A DNA stretch of 64,000 nucleotides from positions 1 through 64,000 of the forward strand of contig JAYMSP010000033.1 in the NCBI GenBank assembly GCA_036897095.1, read 5' to 3'. The translations under genes were made by a program, and so were the position numbers. The notes below the pieces were generated by a model, which had not been told where the DNA came from, searched no databases, and saw only the letters and a program-made list of their open reading frames with translations. Positions within the stretch are counted from its first letter, which is position 1; the number at the start of each line of letters is the position of its first letter. Below are positions 44,064-55,121 of this stretch, piece after piece. This stretch comes from Plantago elongata. Taxonomy: Eukaryota; Streptophyta; Magnoliopsida; Lamiales; Plantaginaceae.

Positions 44064-44724
44064 TCAATCATATGAAGGCAAATCCATCTCAAATGTTTCC
44101 TTGGAAGGTGCAGAAAAGACTCTGTGATTGTGTAGGAAACTTGTGTTGATTCAGGTCAGAATAAAGATGAGTGCGTGATCCTGTACAAGATTCCCAACCA
44201 AAGGAATCAGGTTTTTCTGGATAATAAAAAATGCTTGCATTAACATTGTAACTTGTAAGTAAATATGCAATATGTAAGATTGCTAGTACTAATGGATGCA
44301 ATACAAGTTGAATAGTTGATAAAAGCACATACGAAATAATTTCATGTCTGAGCGGAATATTATCGAACAGTTGATGGTCACTGGTATGCAGACAGTTAGA
44401 AGTGTTTGCCTCTACGTTAGATTGGAGAAAGCTTTCATGAAATCCAGGCGGAAACGGGAAATTTGAGTTTCCGTCCTCATAATTTCGCATTTTCGCCACT
44501 TGCAGGAACTAAATCCAATCGACACCGAGTTCCTTCATTTCTCCAGTCCAACAGTGTAAAATTGAAATTGCAGTACTCCACAATTATAATCATATCCGTA
44601 TAATACCTAATTATATCCGTATAATACCCGCGCAAGGGTGGCTCACTTAGTTAAACCTTAAAAAGAGAGCAGAATATCCTTTTGATTACAAATCCGTAGG
44701 GTGTGATTGCACAAATTCAAATCC
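44064..44724. other. Spacer
   Basis: The 3' flank of metacaspase copy 3. A short tandem ATATCCGTATAATACC occurs twice (about 44592-44628), followed by CCCGCGCAAGGGTGG. At 44696-44709 a TAGGGTGTGATTGC string repeats the end of the transposon that starts 29 bp later. Confidence 0.6.
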
Positions 44725-44727
44725 TTA

Positions 44728-45934
44728 GGGTGTGATTGATAGGGAGGATTGTGTATTTTAAATCATTCATTAGTTATTGCATGTGTTTTAGTTCCAGTTC
44801 AAAACACATGTATTTTGACCGAATTTTATACTATTTGGTACATGATTTGTTGATATAAAAACTGTGCGATTCTCATAACCTCAAACTTGGTACCAGTTTC
44901 ACATTTTGTGTTTATGTGTGTACAATTTAGTCCCAAGCGCAAAATGACTAATTAATTCTTAATTTTACAAGATCATTTTGTATTGTTTGGTAAAATTGTG
45001 TTTGTTCATGTGTTTTAGTCATATTTCTCTCAATTTGTTAAAATTACTTTTTTAAATTTCTCAGCTATTTAAATTTGTTTATAAATATTGTAAAACTATC
45101 AAAATTAGATTTCATTTAATTTCATTTGCTCCCCTTCTTAGCTTTATGGAAAATATTGTCCGTGTTCACCACATTGGATACATAAAAAGGATTAAAGGAA
45201 CATGTAGATGCAGAATTAATAAAAGATTGCTGATTTGGTAACTTCTAATACACATGTTAATGTTGTCATAGTATCAAACCAGTGGAAAAGCATAAACATA
45301 TGCTTAAAGTCACAGGCTCAGTTTAATTAGTTCATTGTTGGTAACTGGTAGTCTGGTAAGGTAATAACTAATAAGGGATTTTTCACTGAACACATACGTT
45401 AAATGCATTTCTGCCCAGAAACAAGACTAACACAGTGCATTGCATTTCATCTATAATTACACTGGCGAACGGACTAACCGACGCAAACAACAATGGAGTA
45501 AACTTCAACATACTCACACAATTTACACGAGTATGTTGAAATGCAACTAAAAATGTATATTGATAGAAATGCAACTAAAAATGCAATTCATTTACTAATT
45601 ACATGTCAACTGACAGAAATCCACCTGTTTGCCTCCTCTCAATCGGTTGTCGGTGGAATGAGTTATGAAGGGAAATCGTTGATGGTGAAAACAGATATAT
45701 TGGTGAATTATTGAATAATTAGAGGACATGTTAGGTATTCCGTAATGAAAATGAGGGGGTAATTTAGACATTTCGCAAAAAAAATAGGTATTTACTCAAG
45801 GGTTGTAAAAGTAAACACAAATGGGCAAAAGACCTCATTATTTATCGGGCTATACAATTCCAAACACATGACATTTAAGCTACTAATTGGTGTAGAAAAT
45901 ACGGTCAACCCAAAACCCCCTAGCAATCACACCC
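44728..45934. mobile_element. Non-autonomous PIF/Harbinger-like transposon
   Basis: A 1207-bp element with terminal inverted repeats GGGTGTGATTGATAGGG at the left and, on the opposite strand from the right end, GGGTGTGATTGCTAGGG, differing at one base over 17. It is flanked by the 3-bp duplication TTA (44725-44727 and 45935-45937). GGG(T/G)GTG-type ends with a TTA/TWA target site are typical of PIF/Harbinger (Tourist-like) elements. The interior is AT-rich and encodes no transposase or Myb-like protein, so it depends on a partner. The near-identical ends suggest a fairly young insertion. Confidence 0.8.
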
Positions 45935-45937
45935 TTA

Positions 45938-46497
45938 TGAAACGATTGTTTGCAACTTATATCTTTTGAATCGAGCCCGTCTCAACTTATCATCATTCGG
46001 ATATGTAATCAAAATTCATAAACCTTTTGGTGCACACTAATCTCGTCGGATTTCAAAGTAAGCATGATGTATTAGTTTTTGAACATGTAACACCGGTTAA
46101 ATTGATTGGCATGGCATTCAAATGGACATTTGGATGGGATTTTGGTGAAATTGATTTGAAATGGAATTGAAATTGAGTATTTGAAGTGCACTGTTCATCA
46201 AGCCAAATTAAACGATTTAAGTGACATGCTAATCCGCGCCCTTCAAATGTTTCAATTTCTCATTACAATTTGATTTTTTCATGGAAAAGAACATAAACAC
46301 ATGTCCCAGTGGAGTTATCATCTTCAATTTATTTACAAATTACAATCACAATGTTTCTCTCCCGCCAAAAGTACTCATAACTCATTATAAATTGGACCAT
46401 TAAATAAATATTAAAGGGTGAATTACCAAAGCTAAGCACCTCAAAATTCAATTATGTGAAATCACTCAAGTTTACACTGCTTCTCCAAAGTGGTACA
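45938..46497. other. Spacer
   Basis: No gene recognised; contains the 3' flank of the minus-strand hydrolase gene. Confidence 0.5.
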
Positions 46498-47645
46498 CTA
46501 ATTAAGCAGCGGCAAGCCCCAAAAGTGAAACTTTGGATTTTGATGAGACTGAGACGAATTGCCGAATGAATCTTTACCAACCAGAAATGATTTCAGATGC
46601 TTTGCAAAATGCCTTGGCTTTTCAATGTTCACTGCATGTCCTGCATTCTTTATCACCACTATCTCTGCATTATCCCCGATGTGCCTGCACATACGAAATT
46701 CACTTGTTACGTGAGATGGTGTCACGTCTCATAATTCGTAATGAGATTAAATTACGAGTTGTAGGATTACCTTTGTAGCCTGTGCCCTAATTCCAGTGGA
46801 AATATCTTGTCCTGCTCTCCCCAAATGATCAGAGTAGGCTGTACAATACTAGGAATTTCAGACAGTTTCCTTTCCTTGATTAGAGCTTGGATAAGTTCCT
46901 TCTTCTGCTCCACATGATCAGTGCAGAATACCTGTCATCATATATGCACAGCAAATTATAAGATAACGAAAGCAAAGATAAGAGCGCAATTCGGAGAAAA
47001 TATACAGGGTGGTCGACTTACGTCAATGTAATCTGATAAGAAGCACGAAGGCACGCCCTTGACCGGCCTAACGAAGGCAAACTTCATCAACTCCCTCAAC
47101 CTCTCCGGTGTCCGTGGCATTAAAATATCCGCAACCTCATCCAAATCCGACACCTCAAACAACCCGTTCGTCAAATCCTTCTCCTCCAAACACACCCCTG
47201 TACAGCACAGCACCACCTTCTCCACGGCCTCAGGATACTGCACCGCCATGCTATACCCAACAAACCCGCCGTAGCTGATCCCCACCAGGCTCATCTTCGT
47301 CACCCCGTGCGCCTCCATCAGGCGCATCACGCACTGCGCCTGGAATGCCTCCTCGCGATCCGGTCGGCTCGTGGATGAGTCCCCGAAAAACAAAAGATCC
47401 GGGACGTAAATGTTGAACCGAGGCATCAGGTACCGGAGCAGATCACCATACTGCCACATTGCGTTGGCACCGAATCCGTGAACCAATAACAGGTTCGGCT
47501 TCGTCGGTTTTAGGGTCTTTGGCATCCAGCAATGCATGTAGGTGCCGTCGAAGAGATCGGTTTTCACAGAACGGAGACCGGAATAGGAGAAGAAGCTCCG
47601 GTAGAGCCAATCTGCGGATCCTGTGAAGCTCAAACATCTCGCCAT
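46498..47645 (-). CDS. Alpha/beta-hydrolase fold protein
   Basis: Plant member of the epoxide-hydrolase/2-hydroxymuconate-semialdehyde-hydrolase-like family; substrate unknown. Exons on the minus strand: 47022-47645, 46771-46931, 46498-46684 (phases 0 and 2), giving 323 residues. Oxyanion-hole motif LLVHGFGANAMWQ (53-65), nucleophile elbow VGISYGG with Ser124, acid Asp249 in IIWGEQDKIFP and His278 in IKNAGHAVNIEKP form a complete catalytic triad. There is no signal peptide with a clear cleavage site; the first 25 residues are hydrophobic/aromatic (LYRSFFSYSGLRSV). Exon 1 is GC-rich relative to the flanks. The gene looks intact. It lies downstream of OM64 on the same strand but is separated by about 1.1 kb. 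Confidence 0.9.
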
Positions 47646-48727
47646 TTTTTCACGTTGATGCCCTAGACGTGAGAATTTGGGAGATGGGTTATTGTTCCTG
47701 TTGCATTATATATTGTGAAGGAGTGAAGGAGATAAACTGGATTTTCTGTCTCTCTGTTACCTCGAAATCTTCGAGTATTGAAACAGACTTGTTTTAGAGA
47801 TGGCAATTGACGTATATATTATTAGGCTTGGATTCATTTATCATGTTGTGTTATTTCTTTTTTTGTAAAAGAATGTGGTTTGAGGCCGGTTATTAAGCTC
47901 GGATTCATCAATATCTATCATTGAGTGTTTTTCTCTTTATCTTTTCTTCTACTCCAAATATAGTGCCTTCCATTAGCAAAATCACGCGTCAAAACTTCCT
48001 AGTATCACGTCACATATTTAGGTCATTGCAATTTTAAGCAACAGTATTACTTTGTTAAATTGTTGATATGCTAATGCGATGCCACTACTAGAGGACAATT
48101 CAAAGTGGGAAACTCATGAGAAACTTTCAATTTACTTTTTTCTCAATACGCATTGTTGATAACTTCGAAGTTTACAATTTAGAATGGGTTAGTGTTGAAT
48201 TAAAAAACAATCATTTTAAAATTGAGAGCAGTCGTGTTTGGTGATTTGTTCAATAGTTCATAATATATAATACGACAGCCCTCAAATTTAAGATAATTGC
48301 TTTTTATTTGAGATCACCATTTTAAATTTCAGCACGAATGAAATTAGGAGCATGATAGTTGGACTATCAAAATGTCCTTTATTAGGGGCAGGCACAACAG
48401 CCAGAATGGGTAAATATTACAGTAGTTATTACATGAACCGGCTATGTGAAGTTCCTGTATAACTTGAAATGGATATGTAAAGCACGTACTCTTGCATATG
48501 AACCTAAAAGGTCAATAGAAACTCTAACAACAAAATCTACAAGAAACTATTCAATGCAAGGTAACAAGTTACCAGTCCGGGTGTATTCAGAACTTTGTAC
48601 CTGTAAGACCTGTAGCCGCGATCTTTATTCATTGATTCTCCTCACAAAAATAATTGGTCAGTGCTTCTGTTCCATTCTCAGATCTACCAAAATTCACAAT
48701 CCACATAAAGAAGGGCAGATGACTTAA
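47646..48727. other. Spacer between hydrolase and OM64
   Basis: Promoter side of the hydrolase gene, then AT-rich DNA; no gene recognised. Confidence 0.5.
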
Positions 48728-51700
48728 CTAACTGATCAGTTTTCTCAGCCTTTTTTCAGCTAGAGCAGCAACTTTGTTTTGTGGTTCTAGAACAAGTGCG
48801 TGCTTGAAATCTGTAGTCAACATTGAAACAAAAACAGCAAAAGGAAATTGATGAGACAACATGAACACCACAAGTCACAATTTTATATTTAACACTCATT
48901 TCCCAGTTTCATAACGGAATCCACAAATTTATTAATAAAATGCAGATATGGCTTTGGCAAGAAAAGTAAAGGTCAAACCCGAGCCTGCAGCTGTCAAGAT
49001 ATAATAAAGTGATCAACCGAACGATATACTGAGGCCAGAGTAGAATAAAAGGTGGTTCATCAGTTTGACACCATACAGATATATGAAGTGATAAACCTAA
49101 CAGTATACTGAGGTCAGGGTAGAATATAAGAGGTGTTTTATCATTTTTCCACTATACGAGACTAACTTCACAATAGACTGAGGTAGATTTAACTCCCCCA
49201 CCCCATTCTTTATACCACAGTAACTTCCAGTATAACTTTGCCCCAACAGTATGTACTTTATTATAAACCTTCTGGGAATACGGTCTAAATGGTTCAGTTA
49301 CTTCAATATCCTCCAGATACAGTTCCAGTCATATTCCTATTTAACTAGAACCGAGAGAGGTACTGTTAAAGGAATATTGTGACAAGTTATGTCATTCAAG
49401 AGAATAATAGAAAGATAGGATCTTTTTTCTGAGCCATGCTTATTTTCTTAAGGTTTCTTGGTTGAAACTATCCGCATATGCATCATATATATTGAACAGA
49501 ATTGCAACTGGTTGCTGACCTTGAAGGGCCTCCCTGTAGAACATTTGTGATTCTTTAGCTGTACCTCGTCTCAAGTAGGCCTTCACATTCTGCAAAGATC
49601 AAATCACTTTAGCTAAACAAGATCACAGCCATGCTTTTTGCCAGACTAGAGAAAATATTTAAATTTTGCAGCAATGGACCAGTGAATTAGAATTTCCCAG
49701 ATCCAGTGAATTACAATCTCCGTTGTTCACAGTTTTGTTTCAGCTGTCCATGTTATTCTAGATCATTCTTCCCAAATTGAGGCTTTATTTTGATTTTGAA
49801 TTGCTTATTCAATTTCCCCCCATCTTATCCAGTTATTTTAGGATCAATGAATACTATTTGGGTGGCTAGATGCCGTGATTTCAGTTCAGTTGATGGGCAA
49901 AAAGTGAAGACAAATTCTACGACAAAAAAAAGACTGTCAGCAAATAGCCAGATTTGTTATGGTTGATCATCTTGAAAAATGACTTCATCCTTAGAAAAGC
50001 TCAGTATGAGCTAGCTAATGTGAAACTTCATCATTAGTCATTACTTGATAAGCTTGTTAGCTGAGATACAGGACAAATGCAAATCATTCAATTCAACTCA
50101 TCAAGAAAATAAGAGGGACAAACAGTACAAATCAATATGATCATCTAAATGAGATGAGAAAATAAATCAAATTGAGCAACGACAGAACATCTGTAGAATG
50201 TAATGTAAAATACCCAGAACCCCTCACCTTCTTATCCAAAGAAATTGCCTTGCTGCAATCCTCCGCAGCCTCTTTGAAGCTGCATAAAATAACAGTTTAC
50301 TCAGAATCAAATCTCTATAATGATACCACAAAGCAGGGTACTGTGAGAAAAAAGGTACATGACACATACCATGCCAACTCCAAGTAAGCAGCTGCCCTGT
50401 TAGAATAATAAGTCGCATTTGTCCCATTAAGTTTTATTGCCTCGGTGTAATAAGTTGTTGCCTTCTTCCATTGTTTCACTTTATAGGCAGCATTCCCCTG
50501 TAAACAAAAGAGGTCATGTGAGGAGTAAATGATGAAAAAAGAAAAAGTTGAGGGAAAAAGAAATTAAAGAATTATTAGTGATAAGAGTACAAAAACGGAA
50601 ATAGCAAATTAAAACTAGACTTGTGTACCTTTTCTTTAAGAAGTTCAGCTGCGTCCATGTTGCCATTAGAATTCTCCGACGGCGTGGAACTGGAATGAAA
50701 TTCGTCTCGGAGAGATTCATACATATCCAAGACAGTGTCAAGAAGGAACTTATCAGTTCCATGGGATGCAATAAATGACACAGAAATTAGGGACTCATCC
50801 TTTTGTCCAAATGGAACGGCAATCTGCAGATCATTAAACAAACAATTATTCCTCGGAGATGAGTATAAAAGACCCAAACTAGATAGATCCCACACTCTGG
50901 GAGTTGGTTAAAGAATGATTTCAAATTATTGAACAAAGCATTATATAAAGCATGTAATATGTAGTACCTGGCAACCGCCAGACATACTCGCAATACTCAG
51001 CAGAGCATACATTCTCTCGTGGAACTCCACAGGTGGGCCTCTCTTTAAATTAGTCTTGGGTGGATGATCAGCAACCGTTGGTATTACCAGAATTCCATCA
51101 TTCTTCATGGTCAAACAATGCAATAATACTTTTTAGTTACAAAACAGCAATGAATAACCAATGATGTTAATAGAGCCCTAGTATGATCACAAAGATAAAA
51201 TCATTTCGTGGATTGTAACTAAAGAAGGTGAGCTTGGGGGGCAACCAGTTACCTAATAATAACAACCATGATACTGTTGTCGGTTAGAAACTCCATGATG
51301 AATTGAAATTTTACTATTTAATTGGTTAAAAAAGTCGGATGTCATGATTCCTACACACCTGACCTTCTTGATTTAGTATCAGTACATGTGCAACATGCTA
51401 CATAATTAAAGGATACGTAATTTGTACCAACCTAAAACCTAACATTTCCAACATAGACACCTAATCCAGCCACCAGTTCACACTGAAAATGGGGATGAAC
51501 TCTGCTTGGATCACTAAAAATTAATTGTACCTTGAGGAGATTCTGCAGAGCAGATCGCATTTCAGTTCTAACTTTATATAGACTCTTGACATTCTCTTGT
51601 TCAGTGTTTAATGCAGTCCAAACTTGATTAGAGACATCAACAGCTAATTTAGGTTTGACTGATCTAACCCATTCTTCATGATTTGTTTTGAATTCATACC

Positions 51701-54455
51701 TGAAAGGCAAAAGGACACACTTTGAGATTTGCATTAAAAAATTCTCTGTACTTTTTTAATGGATTGGATAAGTGAAGTATCCGAAAACAACTCCATTTCC
51801 TATGCAGACGCTGTTGCCGTCAAAAGAAAACTAGCAACCAATGTGTAATGTATCTTTACTAGCTTCGTCTATATTTAGGTCCAAGCATTAGTTCATTACC
51901 TTTCTAATAAAATCATCGCAGAGGATAGGGCTTTCAAAGTAGATATACCACTTTCCTGGTTTAATGAATCATCATGAAAGAACGTCAGGCTGGGCACATT
52001 TGATGCAATATACTGACCAAGATTCATATGCTTGGGTGTCTGGTCTGCATGTTAGGGAAAGAAGAGTAAAGAAATAAATGAATGTGACTTCTCTGGTAAA
52101 TATGGAACTTCACAGGATCACTTTATTTAGAAGTAGAATAAGATTTTAAACATACAGCCAGATAATTTCTCAGTTGCCTTTCTTACAGCCTGGACAGTCT
52201 TCAGCATGGGAAACTTAGAGAGCTGGAAGAGATCATCAGCTATAATCAGGCGCCGCGTTCTTTTAGGTTCTAAAAGATTTAACTGAAGTAGAACATGTCC
52301 CACACGATGCAAAACAGATGGATCAGATGCCAAACATCCTGAACCAGTTATACATAGCTGTTAATAAGTATGGAATAGTAACACATAAAAAGTAGGATGC
52401 TTGGTAACCGCACCACGTCTGGCAATTGAAGGTCCTTCTGAAATAATTTTAATCCTTTGAGTCTATTTGAATTGGCTGATACAGCCAAGATGCAAATAGG
52501 TTTAATTTCAGAGATGGAGACCAAGTTTGAGGATTCCAACAATATGATATAAACTTCAGAAATAGCAGTTCACCGCAGTATCACATACCAACAGTATCTA
52601 AACTTTGAGAGTTAGGTAAGACACCAATTGTAGACACAACCCCATGAGATGGTCTGAAGCCAAGGATGCCACAAAAAGATGCCGATACTCTTATACACCC
52701 AAGTGTATCGGTACCTGCAAGAATAATTTTGTGAGTACAAGTCAAAATTATGAACAGATAAATGCAACTTTAGATACATAAATTCATCTTTCACCAGAAT
52801 ATGCACATTTAGGCGTGTGACGTGAGATGGAGAAGAAAAATAGCCATGCCACCGGAACAACAAATTCGTTGTCGGTAACCAGGTAGAATCCACAAGGATT
52901 AGGCAAAGAAATTTTCTGAAACTTTCAAAGACATGGAACGTACAGTGTCTAGACACTAATCTCTTCTTTTAATAATTAAAAAAAACCTAAGCTGTGATTT
53001 TATTGAATGATGAAAAAGACACATGGCATTAATAAGAACCCATAAGAACAAGCAGCTTTAGTAACTTAGTGATGACAAGCAAAAAAACGTTCTTGTTCAT
53101 TGCTCAACCACGCAAAAAGAAAAGAGAAGAAACTAATTGTATACATTTTAATGAAAACTACAATTGTAATTATTAACTTCTATTTCTTACATTACACGTC
53201 GAGAAATATTGCGCGATCAATAATATTTAAGAAAATGATAATCTTATTAATGCGCAAAGGTATTACCAAGAGCAAAATCTGTAAGCTGGGCAGCAACAGA
53301 CACTGCTGATCCACATGATGAGCCACCCGGAACACAAGAAGGGTTCCGTGGGTTGACAGGAGTTCCATTATCTTTTATTTCACCTAACAACCTGCAATAT
53401 TCAAAGAAAACTCAGCAGCTCCCACTTTAACTTTATTGCTCTGAACCCCAAAGTTCAACTTAAATGCACCCTCCGCCCACCCTTACAATCCACCAGGGAT
53501 CACTTAAGAAATGGTAGGAGGAAAATCCAACAAAGGAAGAGCATCAATTTACCCCACATGCAATAAATGCGGTACATAATTTATATAACCTCGTCCGTTC
53601 AGACACTCATTTTACTTTACTAACGTGATTAGCTATTCACAGCTCAATATACTTCCAATGTCACAGATAACATATAGTAATACAACAAGTCAATCGAAAC
53701 TGCAGAATAGAAGTCTAGCGCCAAGTGAAATGTAAATACCCAAAACCAAGCTCACTCAAGACCGTCTTCCCAACACACGTTGCCCCATTTTTCAGCATCT
53801 CAGACACCACTACAGCCGTTTTCACTGCTGCCTCGTGCGTCCTCTTCCAATCTGCACAGCCATACCCCGTCACATAGTCCTTCACATCAATACTGCAGTA
53901 AAGTCATAAATAGATTACCCATTCAGCCTATACATCTTGACGTATACCATAGCTCATAGAATGACAAGCTATCCTAAACATCTTAAATCAATCCAGAAAA
54001 TTGCTCACCCATGAAGATCATCGCCAGTAATTTTTAACATTATTTAGCCATTAAGTAATTTTAAACATTATTAAACATTATTTAGCCAGCCTATGATTGT
54101 AATCAAAGTAAAAAAAATCTAGCCACTAGGCACTAATCCGGTTTACTTAACCTCTTGTAACTATGTATCAGATATGAGATATTACAATAACGTCGCCAAT
54201 AAGAAAAATACTGCAAGCATGAGAAATATACTTGTCACTGATGGCGAAGTTGAGCGAGGAAAGTGATGGGCGAGCAGCAGGCGGCGGAGGCTGAGGGAAG
54301 GGGAGAAGCTGAAATCGCTCGACAAAAGCTCCGAAATCCTCCTTAACTAAGCTCCTGGCTTTGATTCGCCGCCGTTGGACCTCGGCGAGGATCAAAACTC
54401 CGGCGACACCGACGCCGATCACCACCCACACCTTGGGGTTTGACACTTTTGACAT
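48728..54455 (-). CDS. OM64: Outer-membrane amidase-like TPR receptor (OM64/TOC64)
   Basis: Tail-exposed receptor that docks Hsp90/Hsp70-bound preproteins; AtOM64 sits in the mitochondrial outer membrane, its paralogue TOC64 in chloroplasts. Thirteen exons read in frame: 54232-54455, 53740-53892, 53267-53391, 52589-52714, 52156-52338, 51900-52044, 51531-51699, 50968-51102, 50629-50823, 50370-50497, 50228-50279, 49520-49589, 48728-48810; 595 residues against about 600 in Arabidopsis. N-terminal transmembrane anchor VWVVIGVGVAGVLILAEV, then LLPFPQPPPP, the amidase-like domain (GGSSCGSAVSVAA; GTDTLGCIRVSA), and three C-terminal TPRs from KEKGNAAYK to LRKLIS with the carboxylate-clamp residues of KGNAAY, SNRAAAY and VKAYLRRG. 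The amidase nucleophile position (Ser in active amidases) is Cys here, so enzyme activity is doubtful. The SNPKVWVVIG start favours OM64 over TOC64-III. Confidence 0.93.
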
Positions 54456-54713
54456 TTTCCCAATCGGGAAATGGAGCAGGAATGAAATGGAAGTGGTGAG
54501 AGATTGAAAAGTCGGCGAGTTGATTGTGGAAGGGTTTTAGAGAGAGGGTTTAAGGAGAGATAAAGAGGAAGAGAGAGCATTTGCATTTGATGTTGTGGCT
54601 GGTGCTCTGAGGTCGACGCGCGAAACATCCAGCTTGCCTTTGTGCGCAAGTCAATACCAATTTTGTAAGGAATCCAATTCGTCGACGGGATATTCCAGAT
54701 TTTCAGTAATAAC
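54456..54713. other. OM64 promoter side
   Basis: Upstream of the minus-strand OM64 start; includes a GA-rich leader (AGAGAGAGGGTTTAAGGAGAG on the plus strand, split here into shorter runs). No TATA box assigned. Confidence 0.4.
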
Positions 54714-54960
54714 CGTTCCGTCCCGCATTTTTTTCGTGTGTTGATTTTTCCGATTAATTCTTTTTAATTTTAACTTTAAATTATCCTCAAACTATAATAA
54801 CTAAATATTTAACAAAAATATATTATAAAATCTTACATCTTAATTTTTATACTATATGATTGTATTAAATCGTTTACATTTATACTTGAAAACATATTTG
54901 AGATAAAATTTGACAATGATTTACCCGAGAAAATCAACATGGAGAAATGAAGTAGGAACG
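54714..54960. mobile_element. Probable MITE with long inverted ends
   Basis: The left end CGTTCCGTCCCGCATTTTTT followed by GTTGATTTTTCC is matched in inverted orientation by the right end (CGTTCCTACTTCATTT then CATGTTGATTTTCTC on the minus strand). The inverted similarity extends about 45 bp. The CCGTCCC string resembles Stowaway ends, but a clean TA duplication is not evident. About 250 bp, AT-rich inside, no coding capacity. Confidence 0.55.
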
Positions 54961-55121
54961 AATATATAGTATACCATTATTATGGTCAGGGAAGTCAAAT
55001 TATAAACGGTATTGTTTTCAAATATAAATGAGAATAATTAGGTGCATCAAATTAGTCAGTTGCCATTATTTTTATTTTTATTTTTCGATGAAAACAGAAT
55101 ATATTAAGCCTATAGTCATTG

